Below are positions 1 to 8,109 of a stretch of DNA of 48,011 nucleotides, piece after piece (the stretch's first letter is position 1; every line of letters starts with the position of its first letter). The stretch covers positions 1 through 48,011 of the forward strand of contig DASTTY010000049.1 of the NCBI GenBank assembly GCA_035759925.1, written 5' to 3'. Under the pieces are notes generated by a model. The model had not been told where the DNA came from and did no database searches. It saw only the letters and a program-made list of their open reading frames with translations. The DNA is from RHKX01 sp035759925. GTDB lineage: Bacteria > Actinomycetota > Thermoleophilia > Solirubrobacterales > 70-9. A program made the position numbers and the translations under genes.

Positions 1-93
1 GACACGGTCGGGCTGCGCCAGACCGGCTCGCGCTGGCAGCAGCCGTTCCGGTCGATCCGCGGCTTCGTGGCGCGCCACCCGCCGGGCCTGTGA
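1..93 (+). CDS. 3' end of an unidentified gene
   Basis: An open frame enters from the left edge and ends at the TGA at 91-93, giving the last 30 residues (ending RHPPGL). The piece is basic and has no motif I recognise, so no function is proposed. It is inferred to be a real gene end because the frame has the same codon bias as the neighbours and because the next gene could start at a GTG (90-92) that overlaps this stop. Equally it could be chance read-through into the window. Confidence 0.45.
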   Translation, partial: DTVGLRQTGSRWQQPFRSIRGFVARHPPGL

Positions 94-110
94 CCTGCGA
101 CCCTGTGGGC

Positions 111-572
111 ATGTCGACCGCAACCATGCACACCAACCACGGGCCGATCGAGCTCGAGCTCTTCGACGAGGACGCCCCGAAGACCGTCGCCAACTTCAAG
201 AAGCTCTCCGAGCAGGGCTTCTACGACGGGCTCACGTTCCACCGCGTGATCAAGGACTTCATGATCCAGGGCGGCTGCCCGCAGGGCACCGGCACCGGCG
301 GCCCGGGCTACACGTTCGAGGACGAGACCGAGGGCAACCCGCACAAGATCGTCCGCGGCGCGCTGGCGATGGCCAACGCCGGGCCGAACACGAACGGCTC
401 GCAGTTCTTCATCGTCACCGTCGACGCGGCGCCGTGGCTCGACGGCAAGCACACGGTCTTCGGCCAGGTCACCGGCGGGATGGAGGCGGTCGACGCGATC
501 GAGGGCACCGAGACCGGCCCCGGCGACCGCCCGGTCGAGCCGCAGGTCATCGAGCGGATCGAGCTCGCCTGA
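111..572 (+). CDS. Cyclophilin-type peptidyl-prolyl cis-trans isomerase
   Basis: Catalyses cis-trans isomerisation of Xaa-Pro bonds and assists protein folding, here in the cytoplasm since no signal peptide is visible. The whole cyclophilin core is present: FHRVIKDFMIQGG, the glycine-rich GTGTGGPGYTFEDE loop, MANAGPNTNGSQFFI and the WLDGKHTVFG active-site segment, in a protein of 153 residues, the usual size of a single-domain bacterial enzyme. The ATG at 111 is chosen because family similarity begins a few residues later. A GTG at 90 would overlap the previous stop codon as GTGA and add seven unrelated residues; a third start at 126 is possible. It converges on rlmN with a 3-bp gap. Confidence 0.93.
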   Translation: MSTATMHTNHGPIELELFDEDAPKTVANFKKLSEQGFYDGLTFHRVIKDFMIQGGCPQGTGTGGPGYTFEDETEGNPHKIVRGALAMANAGPNTNGSQFFIVTVDAAPWLDGKHTVFGQVTGGMEAVDAIEGTETGPGDRPVEPQVIERIELA

Positions 573-575
573 TCG

Positions 576-1565
576 CTAAGCGGCAGCCTGGGCCGCAAGC
601 TGGCCGCAAGCCGCCTGAATATCGCGTCCGCGGGTGAGGCGCACGGTCGCCGGAACTCCGTGCGCGACCAGGGTGGCGCGGAAAGCCTCGATCGCCTCGG
701 GTGAGCTGCCGGTGAACTCGCCCGGGGTCGGGTTGAAGGGGATCAGGTTGACCTTGAAGGCCTCGTGCGGCTTCAGGACCTCGCTGAGGACGACGGCCTG
801 GTCGGGATCGTCGTTGACGCCGGCGAGCATCAGGTACTCGATGTAGACGCGGCGGTTGCGGGCCTCGCGCCAGCGCAGGCAGGCCTCGATCACCTCCGCG
901 ATCGGGTAGCGGTCGTTGACCGGCATCAGGCCGCTGCGGACGTCGCCCTCGGCGGCGTGGAGCGAGAGCGCCAGCCGGACCCGCGGGCCGTCGACGGCGA
1001 GGCGCTCGATGCCGGGAACCCAGCCGACGGTGGAGATCGTCGTGTGGGCGGTCGAGATGCCGATCGCGGGCAGCCGCTCGCAGGCGGCGAGCACGGCATC
1101 GAGGTTCATCAGCGGCTCGCCCATGCCCATGAAGACCGCGTGGTCGACAGGGCCGCGGCGGCGGAAGTGCAGCGCCTGGTCGAGGATCTCCGACTCGGTC
1201 AGGTTGCGGCCGAACGCCATCCGGCCGGTCGCGCAGAAGTTGCAGGTCAGCGGGCAGCCCGACTGGCTCGAGAGGCAGATCGAGCGGCGCCCGTCGCGGT
1301 AGCTCATCAGTACCGCCTCGATCGGGCGGCCGTCGCCGGTCTCGAACAGCGCCTTGCGGGTGCCGTCGACGGACTTGACCTCGTCGACCGCCGCGAGCGT
1401 CGAGAGCGGCAGCGCGTCCTCGAGCTCGTCACGGAGCGACCGCGGCAGGTTCGTCATCTCCGCGTAGGTGCGGGCGCCACCCGCCAGCCACTCCCAGACC
1501 TGGCGGGAGCGGAACGCGGGCTCGCCGCGGGCGGCGAGGAGCTCGTCGAGTCGGTTCAGGTCCAC
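576..1565 (-). CDS. rlmN: Dual-specificity 23S rRNA/tRNA adenine-C2 methyltransferase RlmN
   Basis: Radical-SAM enzyme that methylates C2 of A2503 in 23S rRNA and A37 of some tRNAs. The CX3CX2C iron-sulfur motif is CPLTCNFC (Cys104, 108, 111 from the chosen start), followed by the FMGMGEPLMN SAM-binding motif, and the C-terminal catalytic cysteine lies in the RGxDIxAACGQL segment. At 329 residues it is slightly shorter than most RlmN proteins. The GTG at 1565 is chosen: the frame stays open further upstream, but that part runs through the preceding acetyltransferase gene and lacks similarity. It follows that gene by 16 bp on the same strand, so the two are probably co-transcribed. No clear Shine-Dalgarno sequence precedes it. 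Confidence 0.94.
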   Translation of the reverse strand: MDLNRLDELLAARGEPAFRSRQVWEWLAGGARTYAEMTNLPRSLRDELEDALPLSTLAAVDEVKSVDGTRKALFETGDGRPIEAVLMSYRDGRRSICLSSQSGCPLTCNFCATGRMAFGRNLTESEILDQALHFRRRGPVDHAVFMGMGEPLMNLDAVLAACERLPAIGISTAHTTISTVGWVPGIERLAVDGPRVRLALSLHAAEGDVRSGLMPVNDRYPIAEVIEACLRWREARNRRVYIEYLMLAGVNDDPDQAVVLSEVLKPHEAFKVNLIPFNPTPGEFTGSSPEAIEAFRATLVAHGVPATVRLTRGRDIQAACGQLAAQAAA

Positions 1566-1581
1566 CCCGGGAAGTCTGGCA

Positions 1582-2352
1582 TCACCCCGACGCCCCGTCG
1601 CGCCGCTCCCAGAGCTCGAAGAACCCGACGTCCTCGAAGCCGAGCCGCGCGTAGACCGGCGCGCCCGCCCGGCTCGCCTGGAGGCTGCCGGTCCGGATGC
1701 CTCGCTCGGCGGCCGCGGCGAGAAGCCGCGAGATGATCGCGCCGGCGAGACCGCGGCCGCGATGTCCGGGAAGCGTCGCGACAGCGCTGACGCAGGCATC
1801 GTCGCCGTGGTCGAGAACGAGCGCGCAGGCGACCGGCTCGCCGTCGGCGATCGCGACCGCCGATTCCATGGCGAGGTCCGGCTCGTCGATCATCGCCGTC
1901 GCCCAGCCTGGGCCTTCGATGCCGTAGGCGCGATCGTTGATGGCGCCGATCGTCGCCATCGCGCCGGGGACCAGCTCGACGCCGGCGGGAAGCTCGACCG
2001 GACGCAGGTCGGCCAGCTCCAACGCCATCGCCCGCGGCGCCCCGTCGAGGACGTGGCCGCGGGAAGCGAGAAGCTCGGCGCTGGGGCGGTCGTCGTCGGG
2101 GACCCAGACGGTCCAGGCGCGGATCCCGGCCTCGCGGTAGAGGGCGCCGAGGTCGTCGACGGCCGCACCGAGCGCCTCCGCCCCGCTCGCCGTCACCGAG
2201 TTGAAGATCGAGCGGTCGGCGGTCGGCGGCGAGACCGACGCAAGCACCCCCGGCAGGCGAGCGACCGAGGTCGCCCCCGAGCAGCCGCCGAACAGCGCCA
2301 CCTCGACCTCGAGTCCCTCGATCACCCGCCGCCGCAGCTCCTCGCGCGTCAC
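1582..2352 (-). CDS. GNAT-family N-acetyltransferase
   Basis: Predicted acyl-CoA-dependent N-acetyltransferase of 256 residues. The C-terminal half holds the GNAT fold: a beta strand (ACVSAVATLP) followed by the pyrophosphate-binding HRGRGLAGA loop and helix, then YARLGFEDVG near the end, the typical final strand. The N-terminal ~110 residues form a degenerate region that may be a second GNAT-like repeat; the substrate cannot be told. The GTG start at 2352 is supported by a TAGGTT box seven bases upstream (leaderless start). It lies 25 bp after the kinase-like gene and 16 bp before rlmN in a leftward run, but the promoter box suggests it can also be transcribed alone. Confidence 0.85.
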   Translation of the reverse strand: MTREELRRRVIEGLEVEVALFGGCSGATSVARLPGVLASVSPPTADRSIFNSVTASGAEALGAAVDDLGALYREAGIRAWTVWVPDDDRPSAELLASRGHVLDGAPRAMALELADLRPVELPAGVELVPGAMATIGAINDRAYGIEGPGWATAMIDEPDLAMESAVAIADGEPVACALVLDHGDDACVSAVATLPGHRGRGLAGAIISRLLAAAAERGIRTGSLQASRAGAPVYARLGFEDVGFFELWERRDGASG

Positions 2353-2359
2353 GGCGGGG

Positions 2360-2365
2360 AACCTA
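2360..2365 (-). promoter_or_regulatory. -10 box, leaderless promoter of the GNAT gene
   Basis: TAGGTT on the minus strand, 7 nt before the GTG at 2352. No -35 match or Shine-Dalgarno sequence is visible, so the mRNA would start at or next to the start codon. Confidence 0.55.
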
Positions 2366-2377
2366 GATGAGCACCGC

Positions 2378-3274
2378 TCAGCCGTAAAGGGCGGCGGCGC
2401 GGCCGGCGGCGGCGCCGTAGCCGCCGCCGAACAGGATCGCGTGGACGAGCAGCGGCTGGATCTGCCAGAGCGACACCCGCTCCTCGTGCCCGGGCGCGAG
2501 CGGCCGGACATCCTCGTAGGCGGCGAGCGTCCGGGCCGGGACCGATCCGAACAGCCTCAGCATCGCCAGGTCGATCTCACGGTGGGCGCCGTGGGCAGCC
2601 GGGTCGATCAGCCACGGCCGTCCGTCGGCGGCGGCGAGGACGTTGCCGCTCCAGAGGTCGCCGTGGACCCGTGCCGGCGGCTCGTCGGGGCCGGCGAGAT
2701 CCGCGATCCGCTCGATCACGGTCGTGATCGCGGCGCCCGCGCGAGCATCGAGGCGCCCGGCGTCGCTCGCCGCGGCGGCGAGCGCCTCGATCCGGGTGCC
2801 GTAGTGCTCCGCCCAGGGAGCATCGGCGGCCGCTCCGCCGGCGGGGAGCACGACGCCGCCGAAGCGCAGCGCGACGTCGGGCGCGCCGGGCGGCAGCGCC
2901 CCGAAGCCCGGCGCTCCCGCGGCGTGGATCCGCGCAAGGCCGCTGCCGAGCAGCTCCTCCCCCGCCTCGTCGAGGCGGCCGCCCTCGTCGACCCACTCGA
3001 GGACCAACCCGCGGGTCCCGCCCTCGTCGACCACGCCGATGACGCTCGGGACGGGCAGGCCGCCGGCGACCTCCCCGAGCCACTCGAGCCCGGCGGCCTC
3101 GAGCTCGTACTCGCCGTCGCGGGCGGACGGACGGCTCTTCAGGAAGGCCTCGGTTCCGTCGGCGAGGCGGAGCTGCCAGGCGTCGTTGATGTCACCGCCG
3201 GCGACCCGGCGGGCCCGCTCGACCGGCGTGCCGAGGGCACGTCCGGCGGCGGCGATCGTCTCCTCGTCGCTCAA
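2378..3274 (-). CDS. Fructosamine/ketosamine-3-kinase-like protein (aminoglycoside phosphotransferase fold)
   Basis: Kinase-fold protein of 298 residues likely to phosphorylate the sugar moiety of glycated amines for deglycation repair (family role; substrate inferred). Visible motifs are the ATP-site lysine in FLKSRP, the catalytic loop VHGDLWSGNVL with its Asp and Asn, and the metal-binding WLIDPAAHGAHREIDLAM segment typical of the fructosamine kinase family. The start is TTG at 3274, which overlaps the TGA of the upstream phosphatase as TTGA (3271-3274); the family N-terminus begins here. The pairing with a low-molecular-weight phosphatase recalls known fructosamine-kinase/phosphatase neighbourhoods and implies translational coupling. 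Confidence 0.88.
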   Translation of the reverse strand: MSDEETIAAAGRALGTPVERARRVAGGDINDAWQLRLADGTEAFLKSRPSARDGEYELEAAGLEWLGEVAGGLPVPSVIGVVDEGGTRGLVLEWVDEGGRLDEAGEELLGSGLARIHAAGAPGFGALPPGAPDVALRFGGVVLPAGGAAADAPWAEHYGTRIEALAAAASDAGRLDARAGAAITTVIERIADLAGPDEPPARVHGDLWSGNVLAAADGRPWLIDPAAHGAHREIDLAMLRLFGSVPARTLAAYEDVRPLAPGHEERVSLWQIQPLLVHAILFGGGYGAAAGRAAALYG

Positions 3275-3759
3275 CCGCCGGCCGCGGTCGCCGAGCGGAT
3301 CTCGGCGATCAGCCCGTCGCAGGCGCGCTCGATCATGTCGAGCACCTCCTCGAACCCCTGATCGCCGCCGAAGTAGGGATCGGGGACCTCGAGGTCGCCG
3401 GACTCGACCGCGAGCGGGTCGTACTCGCGAAACAGGTGGAGCTTCCCGGTCGCCGCCGCATCCGGCGCCAGCGCCCGGACGTCGGCGAGGTTCTGGCGGT
3501 CCATCGCGAGGATCAGATCGAACTCGTCGAAATGCGAGAGCTCGAACCCCTGGGCGCGGCTCTCGAGCGCGATGCCGCGACTCGCCGCCGCGGCGGTCGC
3601 GCGCCGGTCGGGCGGGTTGCCGATGTGCCAGTCGCCCGTCCCGGCGCTCTCGACGTCGACGTCGGCGCCGAGCCCCGCCGCGGCGAGCCGGTGCCGGAGC
3701 ACGCCCTCGGCCGTCGGCGAGCGGCAGATGTTGCCGAGGCAGACGAACAGGATCCGCAT
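3271..3759 (-). CDS. Low-molecular-weight protein tyrosine phosphatase
   Basis: Cysteine-dependent phosphatase of 162 residues, normal for the family. The P-loop CLGNICRS sits at residues 7-14 (Cys7 nucleophile, Arg13 phosphate binding) directly after the first beta strand MRILFV, and the catalytic acid loop is present as VPDPYFGG. Substrate may be phosphotyrosine proteins or small phosphosugars. The ATG at 3759 is fixed by the conserved N-terminus and by a TACCCT box seven bases upstream. Its stop codon overlaps the start of the downstream kinase-like gene by four bases, so the two products are probably made together. Confidence 0.93.
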   Translation of the reverse strand: MRILFVCLGNICRSPTAEGVLRHRLAAAGLGADVDVESAGTGDWHIGNPPDRRATAAAASRGIALESRAQGFELSHFDEFDLILAMDRQNLADVRALAPDAAATGKLHLFREYDPLAVESGDLEVPDPYFGGDQGFEEVLDMIERACDGLIAEIRSATAAGG

Positions 3760-3766
3760 GGCCGGG

Positions 3767-3772
3767 AGGGTA
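3767..3772 (-). promoter_or_regulatory. -10 box, leaderless promoter of the phosphatase operon
   Basis: TACCCT on the minus strand, 7 nt before the ATG at 3759. It would drive the phosphatase-kinase pair and possibly the genes downstream. Confidence 0.5.
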
Positions 3773-3906
3773 CGCGAGGGTCGAGCGTGGGTTTGGCTGA
3801 GAAGGCAAGTCGTGCGGGTGCGGGCGCATCCGGCGTCGCTGTACGACACGAGATGCACCCACAGATCCGGATCCCCCTCATCAGCCGGGCCAGACCCCCG
3901 CCCGCC

Positions 3907-6873
3907 TCAGCGCAACAGGCGCTCGCGGGCGGCCTTGCTCATCCGCCGGTAGCCGCCCTTGCGCGGGTCCCAGTACCAGGCGGTCGGCGGGGTGGTCGGT
4001 TCCGGCAGCCCCTCGGCGGCGAGCGGACCGGTGATCGGCCGGTACCAGGTGGTCAGCGGGATCCGGTCGACGACGCGGAGGACCCAGGGGATGCCGCGGT
4101 CGCCGAGGTCGGCGAGCGCCGCTTCGACCTCGTGGATGTCGAGCTCGTAACCCGCGCGGAGGGTCACGGCGGCGCAGGGGATCTCGGCGCCGTCGTCGCG
4201 GGGAACGCCGTAAGCGACGGCGAGCGCCACCGATCCGACGTCGCCGAGGGCGTCCTGGATCGGCCCGGAGTAGACGGCGCCGGAGGCAGCGCGGATGACC
4301 GAGGGGCCGTGATCGACGAGCCAGAAGTCGCCTTCGGAGTCGACGACGAACAGGTCACCGGTCTCGAGCCAGGCGTCGCCGGGCTCGAAGACGCCGCGGA
4401 GGACACCCTCGCCGAGGCCGATCGCGTCGTGGCGGACCCGGGCGAGGAGCATCCCCGGATCGCTCCGCGCGCACTCGATCGCGAAGCCGTTGTCGCCGAG
4501 GACGAGGCTGCGGTCGATCGGGTCGTAGGCGGCGACCCGGACCTCGGCGCTGCCCGGCAGCGGCCGCCCCTTGCAACCCGCCTTCAACCCCGGCACGTTG
4601 ACGAGGACCGCGTCGCCCTCGGTCGAGGCGTAGAACTCGAGGACGCGGGCAGGGGCGAATCGCTCGCTGACGCGCTTCCAGAGGCCGCGCGGCATCCCCG
4701 AGCCGATGAAGAGCCGGACCGGATGGTGGCGCTCGCCGGGATGCGGCGGCGCCTCGGCGATCTCGTCCATCATCGCCCAGGTGTAGGAGACGACGGTCGC
4801 GCCGTAGCGGCGCACCTCGTCCCAGAAGATCGACGGCTCGAAGCGGGAGCCGACCGCGAGGCGGGCGCCGCCGGCGACGACGCCGCCGACGCTCATCAGC
4901 AGCGCCGACGGGTGATAGACGGGGCTGGCGCTGTAGACCGTGTCACTGCGGGACAGCGACGCCGAGGAGGCGGTGCCGAATGCGGAGAGCGCCCAGCGGC
5001 CGTTGGTGATCCGGTTCGCCAGCGTCCGCTCGCCGCTGCCGGTGAAGAGGATGAACGCGAGGTCGCCGGCGCGGCCCGGGTTCGGCTCGTGCCAGGCGGG
5101 GACCTCGACCGCGTCGGGGTCGATCCGCTCCATGTCGATCAGCCCGCGCGGCAGCTTCCGGTCCTTGCCGCCGCCGCCGAGCACGTAGACCTGCACGCTC
5201 GTCGCCGCCTGCGCCGCCTCGCCGTTCTGGGGGTCGGCGATGATCCGGCGGACGCGACCGAGCTCGGCCTCGATGCCGGGGTCCCCGTCGGGGCGCATCA
5301 GCACCGCGACGGCGCCGAGCCGGTTCAGCGCCGCGACGACGGTCAAAGCACTCGGCCGGGTCTGCATGAGGACTCCGACGAGCTCGCCCTGGCGGACGCC
5401 GATCTCGAGCAGCCCGCGGACGACGTTGTCGATCCGCTGCTTGACCGCCTCCTGGGTGTGGGCGCGGTCCTCGAAGAGCAGGACGACGTCGTCGGGCTCC
5501 TCCTCGGCGCGCTCGTCGAGCAGCAGCCCGAGCGAGATCCGGGTGTCCGGGTTCAGGTTGCCGAGGCGGTTGAGCTGCTCGAGCTGGCTCGCCCTGTCAC
5601 CGATCACCTCGCGCAGCGTTCGGGTCGCACCGATCGCGGCACCGGCGAGCGCCTGGGCGGTGCCGATCCCGGCCCCGAGCGCGAGCTGGGCCGAGGCGGC
5701 GAGGCGGTCCTGGCCGCTGATCCCGTCGTCGGGGCGCTCGACCTCCTCCTCGATCCGGCGGATGCCCTCGGGGAGCTCGCCGCCGTCGGCGCGCCAGTGG
5801 GCCCAGGCGGCGACCGTCGGCCAGGTCGTCTCGACCGCGGTCGAGCCGACGACCAGCCCGAAGTGCCCGGCCGGGAGCGTCACCTCGTAGACGTCGGAGC
5901 GCGGCGCCGCCCAGCGCGCCGCCCGGACCGACTTCGCCGGGGCGATCTCGTCGGTCTCACCGACGAACGCGAGGATCGGACAGGTCATGTCGGCCAACGT
6001 CACGAGCCGGTCCTCGATCACGAAGCCGCCGGAGACGAGCCGGTTGTGGACGCCGAACTGGCGGATCACGTCGGCGAGCGCGGGGCCCGGCCACGCCACC
6101 CAGCCCTCGGCCTCGAGGAACCGTCGCTGGCGCTCGCGGGGAAGCAGCGCCTCGCGGTCGTGGAGCTGGCGGAGGAAGTCGAGCCGCTGGCGCATCGATT
6201 TCGCCGGATCGAGGAGCCGGAAGCCGGTGCGACTCATCCAGGCCGGCACGCCGGAGGTCGCGAAGACGTGCTCGGCGAGGAACGAGGCGACAGCGATCGC
6301 GGTGTCCTCGGGCAGGCCGAAGCTGAGCGTCCCGCGGGTGTCGACCGGGCTCCCGAAGGCGACGATGGAGTCGATCCCGCGCGAGCGCCGGAAGGCGGCA
6401 ACCTGGTAGCAGAACATCCCGCCCTGCGAATAGCCGCCGATGTGGATCTCCTCGTGGCCGGTCTCCTCGCGGACCAGGTCGATGGCCTCGTCGAGCGCGA
6501 CCACGTGGTCGTTGAGGGAGCGCTCGAGGCCACCCTCCTCGTGCTCGGGGGCGCCGAAGTCGACCACCCACGGATCGACGCCGTTACGGGCGAGGATCTC
6601 GACCGCGCTGGTCGACGGCGCGACGTCGTAGATGTCGGCGGCGAGCATCATCGGCGGCACCAGCAGCAGCGGCGGCCCCGCCCCCTCCTTCGCGTCCGGC
6701 GCCGGCGGGTAGTAGCGGCGGAGCCGGTAAACGGGCCGGGTCGCGACGACCTCGAACGGCGAGGGCTCCTCGTCGGTCTCGAAGCCGCCGAAGCGCGCCA
6801 CCTCGAGCGCGTTCTGCGCCACGTCGGCGAGCCGGCCGGCCGGCGCAGTGATCAGATCGCTTAGTGGTGGCAT
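3907..6873 (-). CDS. Bifunctional alpha/beta hydrolase (PHA-synthase-like lipase) fused to AMP-binding acyl-CoA synthetase domain, Rv1683-like
   Basis: A 988-residue two-domain protein. Residues ~1-370 form an alpha/beta hydrolase related to class III PHA synthases, with nucleophile Ser149 in GGYSQGG (Ser where true PHA synthases have Cys), the acid in GETDEIAP and the His in PAGHFGLV. Residues ~430-985 are an AMP-binding fold: a P-loop-like segment (FTGSGERT, about 610-617), EFYASTEG (about 745-752) and TGDLF (about 836). The same architecture is known in Mycobacterium tuberculosis Rv1683, linked to triacylglycerol turnover, so a lipid-droplet or polyester role is inferred. The adenylation domain is odd: the lysine usual in the P-loop and the one in the C-terminal subdomain are not apparent. 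The gene stands alone, with a GGGGAAG sequence upstream of its ATG. Confidence 0.86.
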   Translation of the reverse strand: MPPLSDLITAPAGRLADVAQNALEVARFGGFETDEEPSPFEVVATRPVYRLRRYYPPAPDAKEGAGPPLLLVPPMMLAADIYDVAPSTSAVEILARNGVDPWVVDFGAPEHEEGGLERSLNDHVVALDEAIDLVREETGHEEIHIGGYSQGGMFCYQVAAFRRSRGIDSIVAFGSPVDTRGTLSFGLPEDTAIAVASFLAEHVFATSGVPAWMSRTGFRLLDPAKSMRQRLDFLRQLHDREALLPRERQRRFLEAEGWVAWPGPALADVIRQFGVHNRLVSGGFVIEDRLVTLADMTCPILAFVGETDEIAPAKSVRAARWAAPRSDVYEVTLPAGHFGLVVGSTAVETTWPTVAAWAHWRADGGELPEGIRRIEEEVERPDDGISGQDRLAASAQLALGAGIGTAQALAGAAIGATRTLREVIGDRASQLEQLNRLGNLNPDTRISLGLLLDERAEEEPDDVVLLFEDRAHTQEAVKQRIDNVVRGLLEIGVRQGELVGVLMQTRPSALTVVAALNRLGAVAVLMRPDGDPGIEAELGRVRRIIADPQNGEAAQAATSVQVYVLGGGGKDRKLPRGLIDMERIDPDAVEVPAWHEPNPGRAGDLAFILFTGSGERTLANRITNGRWALSAFGTASSASLSRSDTVYSASPVYHPSALLMSVGGVVAGGARLAVGSRFEPSIFWDEVRRYGATVVSYTWAMMDEIAEAPPHPGERHHPVRLFIGSGMPRGLWKRVSERFAPARVLEFYASTEGDAVLVNVPGLKAGCKGRPLPGSAEVRVAAYDPIDRSLVLGDNGFAIECARSDPGMLLARVRHDAIGLGEGVLRGVFEPGDAWLETGDLFVVDSEGDFWLVDHGPSVIRAASGAVYSGPIQDALGDVGSVALAVAYGVPRDDGAEIPCAAVTLRAGYELDIHEVEAALADLGDRGIPWVLRVVDRIPLTTWYRPITGPLAAEGLPEPTTPPTAWYWDPRKGGYRRMSKAARERLLR

Positions 6874-6971
6874 TGCTTCCCCGAGATGATGCCGCGGTGG
6901 GCCGGCGCCGGCAGGGCGACTCTACCCCGCCCGGCTGCAACCGATCTCGCATTCCCGACGCCGTGGAGCCG

Positions 6972-6977
6972 TACGAT
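6972..6977 (+). promoter_or_regulatory. -10 box, leaderless promoter of the GH26-like gene
   Basis: TACGAT, 6 nt before the ATG at 6984. It supports this ATG over in-frame codons further upstream. Confidence 0.55.
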
Positions 6978-6983
6978 CGCCCG

Positions 6984-8087
6984 ATGCCTCGTCGCTCTGC
7001 GCTGATCGCCGTGCTCGCCCTCCTGGCGATCCCGGCGCTCGCGGAGGCCGGCACCTACCCGCCGCATGGAAACGACCTCTACGCCGGCGTCTCCGACGGC
7101 GGCTCCAAGCAGGACTACTTCGACTTCGCCGCCGCGGTCGGCCGTCACGTCCCGGTCATGCAGGCCTTCGAGACCTGGAACGCCTGGAGCCAGGAGTCGG
7201 TCAAGCGCTGGAAGCGCACCGAGACGCGCGGGATGCTCAGCATCTCGACCTCCCCCTGTTACGGCTGCAGCGGGGTGATCAGCCCGCGGGCGATCCGCAA
7301 GGGCCGCGGCGATCGCTACCTGCTGACCGTGAACCGCCGCCTCGCGCAGTGGGGGCGGCCGACCTACATCCGGTTGCTGCCGGAGATGAACGGCCACTGG
7401 AACCCGTACTCCGCGTTCGGCTCCGACGGCTCCCGCCGCGGCAAGTCGCACAAGACAGCGCAGTTCCGGAAGGCGTGGAAGCGGACGGTGATCGTCGTCC
7501 GCGGCGGTCCGCGCCGCGAGATCAACCACAAGCTGAAGGCGAACAGGATGCCGCCGCTGACGACCGGCCGCAACAGCGCCCACCCGCCGAAGAACATCCC
7601 GCAGCCGAAGGTCGCGTTCCTGTGGGTCCCGCAGACGTCGGGATCGCCGGATCGCAAGGGCAACGGCCCGCGTGCCTACTGGCCGGGTGCGAAGTACGTC
7701 GACTGGGTCGGGGCCGACATCTACGGCAAGTTCCCGAACTTCGGCGGGCTCAACCACTTCTACAAGCACTACAAGCGGCTGCCGTTCGTGCTCGGCGAGT
7801 GGGGGCCCTGGGACGTCGACCACCCGGCGTTCACCCGCCATCTGTTCCGCTGGGTCCGCAAGCACAAGCGGGCGCGGATGGCGATCTACTACCAGGGATT
7901 CGGCCCCGGCAACCCGTTCGAGATCGACCACTACCCGCGCAGCCGCCGGGCGCTCCGCAAGGAGCTGAAGGACAAGCGCTGGGTCAAGCGGGCGCCGGAC
8001 TCGCGCCGCCCGGGCGGCGGCGGGCACTCGCGCGGCGGCCCCGACGGGATCCCGCCGTCGCCCGAGGTGCGCAGGCTGATGCGCTGA
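6984..8087 (+). CDS. Secreted GH26-like glycoside hydrolase
   Basis: Exported protein of 367 residues with a clear signal peptide (MPRRSALIAVLALLAIPALAEA, cleavage near residue 22). The mature part resembles the GH26 beta-mannanase TIM barrel: a putative acid/base in IRLLPEMNGHWNPY, the sequence VDWVGADIYGKFPN, and a putative nucleophile in PFVLGEWGPWDV. A retaining beta-glycan hydrolase is inferred; the actual sugar is unknown. The mature protein is strikingly rich in Lys and Arg, and the C-terminal ~45 residues are a Gly/Pro/Arg-rich tail that may be disordered or wall-associated. The start is set by the signal peptide and by the promoter box six bases upstream. It is divergent from the lipase-synthetase fusion. 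Confidence 0.8.
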   Translation: MPRRSALIAVLALLAIPALAEAGTYPPHGNDLYAGVSDGGSKQDYFDFAAAVGRHVPVMQAFETWNAWSQESVKRWKRTETRGMLSISTSPCYGCSGVISPRAIRKGRGDRYLLTVNRRLAQWGRPTYIRLLPEMNGHWNPYSAFGSDGSRRGKSHKTAQFRKAWKRTVIVVRGGPRREINHKLKANRMPPLTTGRNSAHPPKNIPQPKVAFLWVPQTSGSPDRKGNGPRAYWPGAKYVDWVGADIYGKFPNFGGLNHFYKHYKRLPFVLGEWGPWDVDHPAFTRHLFRWVRKHKRARMAIYYQGFGPGNPFEIDHYPRSRRALRKELKDKRWVKRAPDSRRPGGGGHSRGGPDGIPPSPEVRRLMR

Positions 8088-8109
8088 ACGGGCCTGCGAG
8101 ACTTCCCGG

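Noticed and set aside
1566..1799. N-terminal extension of rlmN to 1799
   Set aside because: It overlaps the acetyltransferase gene in another frame and has a low-complexity Arg/Ser product; GTG 1565 fits the family.
3436..6864. Very long open frame (over 1100 codons) on the plus strand, and similar long frames at 9436-12036 and 33293-35407
   Set aside because: They lie antisense to well-supported genes, and their low-complexity Arg/Ala/Gly/Asp-rich products are typical of GC-rich shadow frames.
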